Shown piece by piece: positions 52,543-61,371 of a DNA stretch of 64,000 nucleotides (its first letter is position 1; the number at the start of each line of letters is the position of its first letter). A program made the translations under genes and the position numbers. The notes below the pieces were generated by a model that saw nothing but the letters and a program-made list of their open reading frames with translations, was not told where the DNA came from and made no database searches. The DNA comes from Streptomyces sp. NBC_00670 (GTDB lineage Bacteria > Actinomycetota > Actinomycetes > Streptomycetales > Streptomycetaceae): contig NZ_CP109017.1 of the NCBI RefSeq assembly GCF_036226765.1, positions 744,001 through 808,000 of the forward strand. The letters are read 5' to 3'.

Positions 52543-53430
52543 ATGGAAACCGCCATGAGCAGGCCGACGGTCGCCGCGAGCACGACCGGCACCGCGACTG
52601 GTGAGGACCCGCTGCCCACCGTCGTCGAGCCGCGTGCGGTGGCTCCCCGTGACGCACGGGAGCTGTCCCGCCAGTTCTTCCAGCGCCTGCACACGCTGGA
52701 AGAGGGCACGCACGAGTACCAGTACGCGCGCAACACGCTGATCGAGATGAACATGTCGCTCGTGCGGTTCGCGGCGGGGCGCTTCCGCAACCGCGGTGAC
52801 GACATGGAGGACATCGTCCAGGTCGGCATGATCGGTCTGATCAAGGCGATCGACCGGTTCGAGATCTCCCGCGAGGTGGAGTTCACCTCGTTCGCGCTGC
52901 CGTACATCGTCGGCGAGATCAAGCGGTTCTTCCGCGACACGACGTGGGCCGTGCACGTCCCGCGCCGGCTCCAGGAGCTGCGCGTGGAGCTGGCCAAGGC
53001 GCGCGAGGAGCTGTCCAGCCGGCTGGACCGCGACCCGACCGTCGCCGAGCTCGCCACGCTGATGAACCTGCCCGAGAAGGACGTCGTCGAGGCCCAGATC
53101 GCGGCCAACGGCTACAACTCCTCCTCGCTGGACGCCGCCCTCTCCGGTGAGGACCAGGACGGCGAGGCCGTGCTGGCGGACTTCATCGGCGAGGAGGACG
53201 AGGCGATGGGCCTCGTCGAGGACTTCCACACGCTGGCCCCGCTCGTCGCGGAGCTGAGCGAGCGCGACCGCCGGATCATCCACATGCGGTTCGTGGAGGA
53301 GGCCACGCAGGCCGACATCGGCGCGCAGCTGGGCTGCTCGCAGATGCACGTCTCGCGGCTGATCAAGCGGATCATCGAGCAGCTGCGCACCGGGATGCTG
53401 GCCGACGTCCAGCGGGTCGAGTCCGCCTGA
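52543..53430 (+). CDS. RNA polymerase sigma factor, SigB/SigF/SigG family (second copy)
   Basis: 295 residues from the ATG at 52543, preceded by GGGAGAGG. Regions 2-4 are complete (MNMSLVRFAAGRFRNRG, DIVQVGMIGLIKAIDRFE, VHVPRRLQELRVELAKAREEL, LSERDRRIIHMRFVEEATQADIGAQLGCSQMHVSRLIKRI). It is a close paralogue of the sigma at 21.9 kb. In S. coelicolor, as remembered, sigL lies beside clpP3/clpP4, so this may be the sigL counterpart. GGGTAT at 52467 is a possible -10, but no good GNNT is at the right distance. Confidence 0.92.
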   Translation: METAMSRPTVAASTTGTATGEDPLPTVVEPRAVAPRDARELSRQFFQRLHTLEEGTHEYQYARNTLIEMNMSLVRFAAGRFRNRGDDMEDIVQVGMIGLIKAIDRFEISREVEFTSFALPYIVGEIKRFFRDTTWAVHVPRRLQELRVELAKAREELSSRLDRDPTVAELATLMNLPEKDVVEAQIAANGYNSSSLDAALSGEDQDGEAVLADFIGEEDEAMGLVEDFHTLAPLVAELSERDRRIIHMRFVEEATQADIGAQLGCSQMHVSRLIKRIIEQLRTGMLADVQRVESA

Positions 53431-53458
53431 CGGGAGCTTTCGCGAGAACGCCTTCACG

Positions 53459-53514
53459 CGCGGGTGGTGCCGGTTCCTCATCGATCGTCGGATGAGGGGC
53501 CGGCACCACCCGCG
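53459..53514. terminator. large bidirectional hairpin after second sigma gene
   Basis: CGCGGGTGGTGCCGG (53459-53473) pairs perfectly with 53500-53514. The loop contains a further 7-bp stem (CCTCATC/GATGAGG), giving a long structured terminator between convergent genes. Confidence 0.82.
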
Positions 53515-53541
53515 TCCGCGTGCGCATCGCGCCCGGGCCGC

Positions 53542-53982
53542 TCAGTTCCGCGGCAGCTTCACCACCGACACGAAGAACTCGTCGATCTGGCGCACCGCCG
53601 CGATGAACTGGTTGAGGTCGACCGGCTTGGTGACGTAGGCGTTGGCGTGCAGCCGGTAGCTGCGCAGGATGTCCTCCTCGGCGGAGGAGGTGGTGAGGAC
53701 CACCACGGGGATGTGGGCGAGTTCCTCGTCGGACTTGATCCGCTGGAGCACCTGCCGGCCGTCGTACTTGGGCAGGTTGAGGTCGAGCAGGATGAGGTCC
53801 GGACGGGGCGCGTCGCCGTACGTGCCGTTGCGGTAGAGGAAGTCGAGGGCCTCCTGGCCGTCCCGGACGACGTGCAGCGTGTTGTTGATCTTGTTGTCCT
53901 CGAACGCCTCGCGGGTCATCAGCTCGTCGCCGGGGTCGTCCTCGACGAGCAGTACCTGGATGGGTTCGACGGATGCGGTCAC
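53542..53982 (-). CDS. stand-alone response regulator receiver protein (Rcp1-like)
   Basis: 146 residues, one receiver domain with no output domain. Acidic pocket in LLVEDDPGDELM, acceptor Asp in LILLDLNLPKYDGR, Thr in VVVLTTSSAEED and Lys in ANAYVTKPVDLNQF. The variant LPKYDGRQVL belongs to the Rcp1/phytochrome-partner class. The GTG start overlaps the upstream phosphatase stop (GTGA), so the two are coexpressed. Confidence 0.9.
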   Translation of the reverse strand: MTASVEPIQVLLVEDDPGDELMTREAFEDNKINNTLHVVRDGQEALDFLYRNGTYGDAPRPDLILLDLNLPKYDGRQVLQRIKSDEELAHIPVVVLTTSSAEEDILRSYRLHANAYVTKPVDLNQFIAAVRQIDEFFVSVVKLPRN

Positions 53983-55217
53983 GGACGTGCTCCTTCGGTG
54001 CTCTTCGTCAGATGCAGGACAGCCATGTCGTCGGCGAGTCCGCCGTGGCCGGCAGTGCGGGTGGCGACCTCTTCGACGACGGCGTCGACGAAGGCGCGGC
54101 CGCGCAGCCCGGCGTGGGAGCGGGCCACGGCGAGCAGCCCGTCCTCGCCGAGCCGTCGGCCGGGGGCGACGACGCCCTCGAAGAGGCCGTCGGTGAACAG
54201 GGTCACCGCCTCGATGTCCGCGGCGGGCCGGGTCGTCTCCGGCCAGTGGACGTACCCGGGAACCACGCCGAGCGCGGGGCCCGGCGCCGGTTCGTAGAGT
54301 TCCGTCCCGGTGCCGGTGCGCACGAGCAGGCCGGGATGACCGGCGCGAAGGGTGTGCAGCCGGCGGTGGTCCGCGTCGAGCCGGAGCACGGTCACCGTGG
54401 CGAAGAGGTACTCCTCGCCGCGCTCGGCGCACAGGATCTCCTCCAGGAGGCGGACCAGTTCGATGCCGACGCAGCCGGTGAGCACGGCGGCCCGCCAGGC
54501 CACGCGCAGGCACACCCCGAGGGCGGCCTCGACGGCGCCGTGCCCGGAGACGTCGCCGATGACGGCGTGCAGGGTGCCGTCGGCGGTCTCGACGACGTCG
54601 AAGAAGTCCCCGCCGAGCAGCGCGTGGTCGCGGCCGGGGCTGTAGCGGGAGAAGACCTTCAGCCGGTCGGAGCGGAGCAGCGGGACGGGCAGCAGCCCGC
54701 GCTCCAGCCGGGCGTTCTCCCGGGCGAGCAGCCGGCCGGCCTGGACCTCGGCGGCGGAGCGTTCGACCTGTTTGCGTTGCAGGGCGTAGCGCACGGCGCG
54801 GCCGAGGGCCTCCGGGCCGAGGCCGTCCTTGGCGAGGAAGTCCTGCGCGCCCGCGGCGACCGCGGCGAGCCCGGCCTCGTTCTCGGCGAGCCCGGTGAGC
54901 ACCACGACGGCGGCCTCGGAGTGGCCCTCGCGCACGAGCCGTACGGCGTCCACGCCCTGGGTGTCCGGCAGGTGCAGGTCGAGCAGGACGCAGACGGGCG
55001 ACGGACGGCGCCGCTCCAGGAAGGCGCGCGCCTCGGCGAGGGTCCTGCACCAGGTGACGTCCATCGACAGCCCGCTGTCGGCGAGCGTCTCGCGCACCAG
55101 CAGGGCGTCCCCGGCGTCGTCCTCGACCAGCAGCAGAGCGGCCGTGGGGTCCAGTACCCACACGGGATCCGCCGTGCCCACCCGTAACCCGCCGTGCGGC
55201 AGCGGACGGTCCGCCAC
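53979..55217 (-). CDS. response-regulator PP2C phosphatase (receiver plus SpoIIE/RsbU)
   Basis: 412 residues from the GTG at 55215-55217, after GAGGGAG; ATG 55277 would add 20. A receiver domain (about 25-145; LLLVEDDAGDALL, VLLDLHLPDTQG, LAKDGLGPEALG) is linked by a short coiled coil to a PP2C domain (about 190-410; LLGGDFFDVVE, IGDVSGHGAVEAA, LFTDGLFEG, LADDMAVLHL). Such proteins connect phosphorelays to partner switching, as RssB/RsbU hybrids do. It is coupled to the single-domain receiver gene. Confidence 0.9.
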   Translation of the reverse strand: MADRPLPHGGLRVGTADPVWVLDPTAALLLVEDDAGDALLVRETLADSGLSMDVTWCRTLAEARAFLERRRPSPVCVLLDLHLPDTQGVDAVRLVREGHSEAAVVVLTGLAENEAGLAAVAAGAQDFLAKDGLGPEALGRAVRYALQRKQVERSAAEVQAGRLLARENARLERGLLPVPLLRSDRLKVFSRYSPGRDHALLGGDFFDVVETADGTLHAVIGDVSGHGAVEAALGVCLRVAWRAAVLTGCVGIELVRLLEEILCAERGEEYLFATVTVLRLDADHRRLHTLRAGHPGLLVRTGTGTELYEPAPGPALGVVPGYVHWPETTRPAADIEAVTLFTDGLFEGVVAPGRRLGEDGLLAVARSHAGLRGRAFVDAVVEEVATRTAGHGGLADDMAVLHLTKSTEGARP

Positions 55218-55303
55218 GCTCACTCCCTCGGACGGCCGGCGCCCTGTGCCGGCGCCTCCTGTCGATGACGTGAGCATACTGGTCGGACGGTCGGGTGGTC
55301 GGA

Positions 55304-55756
55304 TCAACGGCGCAGTGCGACGACGGCCCTGACGCACTTTCCGACCGGTACCCGTTCCGCGGTCACCCGGGCGGCGACGGCGTGCACGATCTCCAGTCCG
55401 TGCATGCCCACGCGTGCGGGGTCCCGGGGGAAGCGGCGGGGCAGGGCGGCGCTGCTGTCGTAGACCGCGACGGTCACGTCGGAGTCGGTGCCCTCCAGTT
55501 CGAGGATGTACGGGCCGTGGCTGTGCCGGTCCGCGTTGGTGACGAGTTCGCTCACCACCAGGAGCAGGTCGCCGACCGCCCGCTTGTCGACCGGTGCGCA
55601 CCATTCGGAGCGGAGCTGTCCGAGGAACTGCTCGGCGAAGGTCCGGGCCTCGGCGATGGAGCCCGGTTCTCCCGAGTAGTGCGCGGCCCGTCGCAGCGGC
55701 TCGACGGGCATGTCGAAGTCAGTCGGTATCACCGCTCCGTCCAGATACTCGGTCAT
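55304..55756 (-). CDS. RsbW-like ATP-binding anti-sigma regulator
   Basis: 150 residues, HATPase_c_2. N box LLLVVSELVTNADRHSHG, G1 VAVYDSSAALP, G2 ARVGMHGLEIVHAVA. It stands 87 bp upstream of the phosphatase gene on the same strand and has a SigB-type promoter, so it is a candidate feedback inhibitor of one of the two sigma factors here. Confidence 0.85.
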   Translation of the reverse strand: MTEYLDGAVIPTDFDMPVEPLRRAAHYSGEPGSIAEARTFAEQFLGQLRSEWCAPVDKRAVGDLLLVVSELVTNADRHSHGPYILELEGTDSDVTVAVYDSSAALPRRFPRDPARVGMHGLEIVHAVAARVTAERVPVGKCVRAVVALRR

Positions 55757-55826
55757 TCGGTTCTCTCTCGCCGGGCCTGTTCCGTGCCGTGCGGCACCCG
55801 CGTCCACAGGCGCCGCACGAGTGCTC

Positions 55827-55851
55827 GTACCCAGCGATCGGCGGGGCAGTC
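55827..55851 (-). promoter_or_regulatory. SigB-type promoter before the anti-sigma gene
   Basis: On the minus strand GACT (55848-55851), 15 bases, then GGGTAC (55827-55832) exactly fits GNNTN(14-16)GGGTAC. The -10 is about 70 bp upstream of the anti-sigma ATG. Confidence 0.6.
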
Positions 55852-55986
55852 CCACCAGTAATGCCGTGTACGTCACGTCCTGGCACGGCGTGCCGCGTCC
55901 GTGGCGCATCGGGCGGCCCGGGCGGGGCAGACGCACTGTGACGCGTCCGGCCGGCGGGTGCCGGGCCGGGGTGAGGAAGGTGCGCG

Positions 55987-56133
55987 ATGGGCTGGTGGGT
56001 GTGGCTGGTCGTCGCGGTCGTGGCCGTGGCGGTGTTCTCCGGGCTCCTCCTGTGGCTGCAGGCGAGCCGGCGGTCGGGGACCGTCATCGCGGTGCAGCGG
56101 GGGCGCCGGGGCGGGAGGTGGGGCGTGCGATGA
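55987..56133 (+). CDS. 48-residue single-span membrane protein heading a PRC-barrel operon
   Basis: It begins MGWWVWLVVAVVAVAVFSGL, one membrane helix, followed by a basic tail (QRGRRGGRWGVR). GGAAGG precedes the ATG, and its TGA overlaps the next ATG (ATGA). No family is recognised, but the ribosome site and coupling support it as real. Confidence 0.65.
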   Translation: MGWWVWLVVAVVAVAVFSGLLLWLQASRRSGTVIAVQRGRRGGRWGVR

Positions 56134-56717
56134 GCGCGCTGATGGAGGCGGGACGGCTGTCCGGGCGTCCGGTGGTGACGCTGGGCGGGGACGCGGTCGC
56201 CCAGGTGAAGGACACGGTCTTCGACGGCCCGGCCGGACGGGTCACGGGGTTCACGCTCAGCGGCCGGGGGCTGCTGGCGGGGCCGCTGCGGCAGAGTCTG
56301 CCGTGGACGGCGGTGCACGCGCTCGGCCCGCACGCGGTGATGATCCGCGGCCGGGAGGTGCTCGCCGAGCCGGCCGCCGTGGTGGCGCGCAAGGAGGCGG
56401 CGCGGGGACGGGTGCTGGGCGCGCGGGTGCTCACGGACACCGGCGCGGAGGTCGGGGTGGTGCTGGACGTGGTGGTCGAGGGCGGAATCAGCGGACGGGT
56501 CGTCGGCTTCCGGGTGTCGGCGCGGGACGCGGTGGTGCCGGGGTCGCGGCGGCGCCGGCGCAAGGTGTACCTGCCGCGCGGGGAGACCCTCGCGGTGTCC
56601 GGGCGCGCGCTGGTGATCCCGGCCGACGCGACCCGCTTCGTGGCGGACGACCTCGCGGAGTTCGCGGACCAGGTGGCGGCGTACCGGGTGCGGGACGGGA
56701 AGGAGATCCATCCGTGA
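56130..56717 (+). CDS. tandem PRC-barrel protein
   Basis: 195 residues with two PRC-like halves: 1-80 (GRPVVTLGGDAVAQVKDTVFDGPAGRVTGFTL) and 90-185 (GARVLTDTGAEVGVVLDVVVEGGISGRVVGFRVS), then an acidic C-terminus. It is coupled to the small membrane protein upstream (ATGA) and to a second PRC gene downstream (GTGA). Role unknown, possibly envelope- or stress-linked. Confidence 0.8.
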   Translation: MSALMEAGRLSGRPVVTLGGDAVAQVKDTVFDGPAGRVTGFTLSGRGLLAGPLRQSLPWTAVHALGPHAVMIRGREVLAEPAAVVARKEAARGRVLGARVLTDTGAEVGVVLDVVVEGGISGRVVGFRVSARDAVVPGSRRRRRKVYLPRGETLAVSGRALVIPADATRFVADDLAEFADQVAAYRVRDGKEIHP

Positions 56718-57136
56718 TTCTGTACTCCGGGGTGGTCGGGCTGCCGGTGGTCACACTGGGCGAGGCGGCGGAGCTCGGCACGGTGGCGGGGCTCGACGTG
56801 GACGTGGCGCGGGGCGGGATCGCGGGGGTGCGGGTCTCGGGGCGCGGGCGGGGGACGACGGTGCTGCCGTGGACGGCGTTGCACGCGGTGGGGGCGGACG
56901 CGGTGCTGGTGGAGTCCGGGGCGGGCGCGGAGGGCGAACGGTGGCGGGGGGCCGTGCCGAAGCCGGTGGGGCTGCGGGTGCTGTCGGAGGAGGGGGAGGA
57001 ACGGGGCGTGGTGACGGACGTCGCGTTCGACGCGGTGACCGGCCGCCTGGAGAAGCTCCTCACGGACCTGGGCGAGGTCCCGGCGGGGGCGGTGCGGGGG
57101 CTGGGCGACTACGCGTGGGTGATCGCGGCCGGCTGA
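56714..57136 (+). CDS. PRC-barrel protein, second in operon
   Basis: 140 residues starting with GTG inside the previous stop (GTGA). Repeated PRC pattern: GLPVVTLGEAAELGTVAGLDVDVARGGIAGVRVS and GLRVLSEEGEERGVVTDVAFDAVTGRLEKLL. It resembles the preceding gene and may have arisen by duplication. Confidence 0.78.
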   Translation: MILYSGVVGLPVVTLGEAAELGTVAGLDVDVARGGIAGVRVSGRGRGTTVLPWTALHAVGADAVLVESGAGAEGERWRGAVPKPVGLRVLSEEGEERGVVTDVAFDAVTGRLEKLLTDLGEVPAGAVRGLGDYAWVIAAG

Positions 57137-57197
57137 TTCCGGCGGGGGCGAGGAAAGCCGACGCGCGCCACCCGTCCCCCGCACATACCGTGACCCC

Positions 57198-58403
57198 GTG
57201 CCCACCCCCCTCCGTCACTGGCTGCACGCCCTCGCCGCCGTCCTCGGCGCGCTCCTCGCCATGGCCGTCACCGCCGCCCTCGGTCTCGCGGCGGCCGGCG
57301 CGACCGGGCTGCCCGCCGGCGCCTACCCGCGCGTCGTCGAGGCCGCCGTGGTGGCCGCGGTGGGCGGCGCCCTCACCCTCGACGGCCACGCCGGCGACCT
57401 GGCCGGCTCCCGCGCCGGGCTCACCCTGATGCCGCTCTCGGTCACCCTCGTCGGCGCCCTCGTCCTCGGCACCGCGTTCTGTCGCCACGCCCGTACGGCA
57501 CCCCCCGCCGCCCACGCCGCCCGTATCGCCGTCCTCTGGCTGCCCGCTCTGCTCGCCCTCGCCCTCACCGCGCACCACACCTTCGAGGTCCCCCTCGGCG
57601 AGGGCACCCTCGGTGACCTGGGCGAACTGTTCGGCCTCACCCCCGAGGCCGGCTTCACGACGGACGTGCCGGTGACCGTGCTGTTCGGGATGCTCTGGCT
57701 CGCGGGCGTCCTCGTCCTCGCCGTCGCCGTGTCCCGTGCGGTGCCGCTGCCGCGCCCTTGCGAAGGGGCGCGCCCGGCGGCGTACACGATGGTGGGGCTG
57801 CTGCTCGCGTGCGTCGCGCTCGGCGCCGTGATCGCCCTGGTCGTGGCCGGCACCCGCGGTCACCCCGCCCGCACCCTCGCCGTGATCCTGCTGGGGCTGC
57901 CGAACGTCGTATGGCCGGTCTTCACTCTCGGCCTCGGCGCGACCTGGCACGGCAGGGTGGACGGACCCTTCGGACTGCCGATGCCGCGCCTCCTCGACGA
58001 GGTGCTGCGCACCCCCGACGTCTCCACCCTGAACCTCACCACCCTGGCCCGGCACGACGGACGCGTCTGGTGGCTGGTCGTGGTGGACGCGGTACTGGTG
58101 CTGTCCGCCGCGTACGCGGCCGCCGTCCGCTCCCCCGCCCGGACCCCGCTGTGGCGGCACGCGGTACGGACGGCGGTCGCGCTGGCGCTCACGGTCCTCG
58201 CCGTCTGTCTGATGGCCCGGATCTCGGCACACTACGGACTGTCACTGATCGGGATCGGCGACCTCGGCGGCGGGCTCTCCGGTGTCCTGTTCCTGCGCCC
58301 CGAGCTGTGGCCCGCGGTCGGCCTCGCGCTGGGGTGGGGGCTGGTCGCGGGCCTGCTGGGCGGGCTCGCGGCCCGGCGGGTGCGCGGGCGCCGTTCCACG
58401 TGA
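57198..58403 (+). CDS. streptophobe-family integral membrane protein
   Basis: 401 residues with about ten hydrophobic helices, rich in Ala/Leu/Val. The pattern (YPRVVEAAVVAAVGGALTLDGHAGDLAGSRAGLTLMPLSVTLVGALVLG; PNVVWPVFTLGLGATWHGRVDGPFGLPMP) matches Streptomyces proteins named streptophobe. Start GTG at 57198. Function unknown. Confidence 0.78.
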   Translation: MPTPLRHWLHALAAVLGALLAMAVTAALGLAAAGATGLPAGAYPRVVEAAVVAAVGGALTLDGHAGDLAGSRAGLTLMPLSVTLVGALVLGTAFCRHARTAPPAAHAARIAVLWLPALLALALTAHHTFEVPLGEGTLGDLGELFGLTPEAGFTTDVPVTVLFGMLWLAGVLVLAVAVSRAVPLPRPCEGARPAAYTMVGLLLACVALGAVIALVVAGTRGHPARTLAVILLGLPNVVWPVFTLGLGATWHGRVDGPFGLPMPRLLDEVLRTPDVSTLNLTTLARHDGRVWWLVVVDAVLVLSAAYAAAVRSPARTPLWRHAVRTAVALALTVLAVCLMARISAHYGLSLIGIGDLGGGLSGVLFLRPELWPAVGLALGWGLVAGLLGGLAARRVRGRRST

Positions 58404-58418
58404 GCGGAGCGGCCCCGG

Positions 58419-58829
58419 TCAGGCCGCCGGCGTCGACAGCGCGGAGGCGAAGCGCTGGATGCGCAGGGCGTCGACGGACTCGGCCAGCAGCTCGTACTCG
58501 GTGGTGTCGTCGCTGGTGGCGATCCGGACGAGGTGCCCGGCGGCCAGCTCGTCGGCGGCGAGTTCCTGCTGGCCGTCGTCGCCGCACCAGCCGCGCAGCA
58601 GGGTAGGGACGTCGGGGACGGTCTCGCCGACCGGGGCGATGGCGTTGGGCGGATAGAGGGGGTTGTCGGGGTGCGGATCGAGACGTTCGGCGATCCATAA
58701 CGCCCGGTCGCGCATCCACCACAGGGCCAACGCCAGGGTGGGGGCCCGGTAGGTGCCCAGTGGCACTCCGACCCGCCTGCCGCCGCAGATGCCGTAGGCG
58801 GTCACATGGCACAGGAATTCGTCGTGCAC
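58419..58829 (-). CDS. hypothetical soluble protein
   Basis: 136 residues from a GTG after GGGGGAACG. It shows an aromatic N-terminal half (FLCHVTAYGICGGRRVGVPLGTYRAPTLALALWWMRDRALWIAERL) and an acidic C-terminal half (DDGQQELAADELAAG). No family was recognised; codon bias is normal. The 292 bp upstream (58830-59121) hold no gene or obvious signal. Confidence 0.6.
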   Translation of the reverse strand: MHDEFLCHVTAYGICGGRRVGVPLGTYRAPTLALALWWMRDRALWIAERLDPHPDNPLYPPNAIAPVGETVPDVPTLLRGWCGDDGQQELAADELAAGHLVRIATSDDTTEYELLAESVDALRIQRFASALSTPAA

Positions 58830-59121
58830 GTTCGTTCCCCCAGTGCGGCGCTCACTGCCGGGTCAGGCCCGTCGTTCCCTCGTCTTCGCTCGCTGTGCAC
58901 CCAGGGCCTGTGCGGGCCGACGGTGAAAAGCCGCAGCGCGTTCCGATCGTCGCCGAATTGCCCTGAGTTCGAGTATCGTCACTCCTGACTCACTGTCACC
59001 ATGCGGTTTCGGCCAGTCTCCTGACATATTCCGCGGCGGCGATGGCCGAAAAGCGGCGGGAGGGGCGCCGCCCCCTCCCGCCGCTGGTCAACTCATCGGC
59101 CCGCGACGGTTTTTCGGGCCT

Positions 59122-60114
59122 TCAGCCCTTGACGAGTTCGTCGATCCGGGCGAGTTCCTCCGCGTCGAAGTCGAGCGCGCGCGTGGCCGCCACGCTGTCC
59201 TCCAGCTGCCGTGCGCTGCTCGCGCCGACCAGCGCCGAGGTGACGCGGCCGCCGCGCAGCACCCACGCGAGCGCGAGCTGCGCGAGGCTCTGGCCGCGGT
59301 CGCGGGCGAGTCCGTCGAGCGCGCGCAGCCGGTTCACCAGGTCCTCGGTGACCTTGTCGGCGGTGAGGAACGGGCTGTCGCCCGCGGCGCGGGAGTCCTC
59401 CGGGATGCCGTCCAGGTAGCGGCTGGTGAGCAGGCCCTGCTCCAGCGGCGAGTAGGCGATGGAGCCGACGCCCAGCTCGTCCAGCGTGTCCAGGAGCCCC
59501 TCGTCCTCGGGGCGCCGGTCGAGCATGGAGTAGCGCGGCTGGTGGATGAGGAGCGGGGTGCCCAGCTCGCCGAGGATGCGGGCGGCCTCGCGGGTCTGCT
59601 CCGGGGAGTAGTTGGAGACGCCGACGTAGAGCGCCTTGCCCTGCCGCACGGCGGAGTGCAGCGCGCCCATCGTCTCCTCCAGGGGAGTCTCCGGGTCGGG
59701 GCGGTGCGAGTAGAAGATGTCGACGTACTCCAGGCCCATCCGCGTGAGGCTCTGGTCGAGCGAGGACAGCAGGTACTTGCGCGAGCCCCATTCGCCGTAC
59801 GGGCCCGGCCACATCAGATAGCCGGCCTTGGTGGAGATCACCAGCTCGTCGCGGTACGGCGTGAAGTCCGCCTTCAGGGCCTCGCCGAGCGCGGACTCGG
59901 CGGCGCCGGGCGGCGGGCCGTAGTTGTTGGCGAGGTCGAAGTGCGTGACGCCGAGGTCGAAGGCGCGGCGCAGGATCTGCCGCTGGGTCTCCACGGGCCG
60001 GTCGGGGCCGAAGTTGTGCCACAGGCCGAGCGAGAGCGCGGGCAGCTTCAGGCCGCTGCGCCCGGTGCGGCGGTAGGGCATGGCCTCGTAGCGTGCGGGA
60101 TCTGCCGTGTACAC
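59122..60114 (-). CDS. aldo-keto reductase, YghZ/L-glyceraldehyde-3-phosphate reductase-like
   Basis: 330 residues from the GTG at 60112-60114, 6 bases after GGAG. Catalytic tetrad: D in THFDLANNYG with Y, K in ISTKAGY, H in FYSHRPD. The NADPH site is AYSPLEQGLLTSRYL, ending LVGASSARQLED. The N-terminal MPYRRTGRSGLKLPALSLGLWHNFG is characteristic of YghZ/Kv-beta-like AKRs, which reduce short aldehydes. Divergent from a LysR gene. Confidence 0.88.
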   Translation of the reverse strand: MYTADPARYEAMPYRRTGRSGLKLPALSLGLWHNFGPDRPVETQRQILRRAFDLGVTHFDLANNYGPPPGAAESALGEALKADFTPYRDELVISTKAGYLMWPGPYGEWGSRKYLLSSLDQSLTRMGLEYVDIFYSHRPDPETPLEETMGALHSAVRQGKALYVGVSNYSPEQTREAARILGELGTPLLIHQPRYSMLDRRPEDEGLLDTLDELGVGSIAYSPLEQGLLTSRYLDGIPEDSRAAGDSPFLTADKVTEDLVNRLRALDGLARDRGQSLAQLALAWVLRGGRVTSALVGASSARQLEDSVAATRALDFDAEELARIDELVKG

Positions 60115-60252
60115 GTGCACTCCAGGAAGGCTGTCTGTCTCGTCATGGGTCCGGCGCGGGGTGGGCACCGGGGCGCGCTCCACTCTCGTCCGCCGACGGC
60201 CAGCGGTCCAACAGAAGAATCGGATGGAACTCAGCGGCTACGCTTCTCAATC

Positions 60253-61161
60253 ATGGAACTGCGCCATCTGCGGCACTTCGTGGCCGTCGCCGAGGACCGG
60301 CACTTCACCCGCGCGGCGGACCGGCTGCTGGTCTCGCAGTCGGGTCTGTCCGCCTCCGTACGGGCACTGGAGCGGGAGCTGCAGGCGCCGCTGTTCGTGC
60401 GCACCACCCGCAGTGTGACGCTCACCGAGGCGGGGCGGGCACTGTACGCCGAGGCGGTCCGCATCCTGGACCGGGTGCGGGCGGCCCAGGAGGCGGTGGC
60501 GGCGGTGCAGGGCGTGCTGCGCGGCACGCTGTGCGTGGGGACGGAGCAGTGCATCGCGGGGGTGCGGGTGGCGCGGCTGCTCGCCGGGTTCCGGCGGCGC
60601 CATCCGGACGTGGAGATACGGCTGCGGCAGGCGGGGTCGGGGGCGCTGGCGGAGGAGGTCGCGGCGGGCGGGGTCGATCTGGCGTTCGCGGTACGGACGC
60701 CGGTGGCCGGGGACCAGCTGCGGTCGGTGCCGTTGGCGGCGGAGCCGATGACGGTGCTGTGCCATCCGGCGCACCGGCTGGCCGGGGGTGGGCCGGTGAC
60801 GCCGGAGGAGCTGGGCGGGGAGGAGTTCGTGGACTTCCATCCGGACTGGGGGCCGCGGCGGACGACGGACGCGGTGTTCGGGGAGGCGGGGGTGCGGCGG
60901 ACGGTGGCACTGGAGGTGAGCGACGTGCACAGTCTGCTGGAGTTGGTGCAGGAGGGGTTGGGGGTGGCGGTGGTGCCGCGGCACTTCGGGGCGAAGCGGG
61001 AGGCCGGGGGGCTGGTGTCGTTGGCGTTGAAGGGGGTGGGTGAGCGGGCGTACGAGACGGTGGCGTTGTTGCCGGCGGAGGCGGCGACGAGTCCCGCCGC
61101 GCGGGCGCTGATGGGGTTGTTGGAGGGGAGTGGGAACGAGACCCCCGGCGGGGGTGGCTGA
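60253..61161 (+). CDS. LysR-family transcriptional regulator
   Basis: 302 residues: HTH at MELRHLRHFVAVAEDRHFTRAADRLLVSQSGLSASVRALERELQ, then the PBP2-like effector domain (GTLCVGTEQCIAGVRVARLLAGF). Divergent from the aldo-keto reductase gene with 138 bp between starts, so probably its regulator. Confidence 0.9.
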   Translation: MELRHLRHFVAVAEDRHFTRAADRLLVSQSGLSASVRALERELQAPLFVRTTRSVTLTEAGRALYAEAVRILDRVRAAQEAVAAVQGVLRGTLCVGTEQCIAGVRVARLLAGFRRRHPDVEIRLRQAGSGALAEEVAAGGVDLAFAVRTPVAGDQLRSVPLAAEPMTVLCHPAHRLAGGGPVTPEELGGEEFVDFHPDWGPRRTTDAVFGEAGVRRTVALEVSDVHSLLELVQEGLGVAVVPRHFGAKREAGGLVSLALKGVGERAYETVALLPAEAATSPAARALMGLLEGSGNETPGGGG

Positions 61162-61180
61162 GTGGGGGGGCGGGACGGGC

Positions 61181-61331
61181 TTTTTTCGCCCCCGCCGCCC
61201 TTACCCGTCCCATCCCTTCAAGGGGCTCCGCCCCTTGGACCCCGGGAGAGCTCAGGTGGGTGGGGTTGTGTGGGGGCTGCGGGTGAGGGGTGGTTGCTCG
61301 CGCAGTTCCCCGCGCCCCTTTCGGGGGCGCC
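61181..61331. repeat. composite intergenic repeat, copy 5 (reverse orientation)
   Basis: TTTTTTCGCCCCCGCCGCCC, then AAGGGGCTCCGCCCCTT, then GCGCAGTTCCCCGCGCCCC (ends near 61318) and GGGGGCGCC. It has the same modules and orientation as copy 4 and fills the gap between the LysR and DinB-like genes. Confidence 0.75.
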
Positions 61332-61371
61332 GATGGTCGCGTCGCGTACCCGGATGGGTCATGGTGGACGT

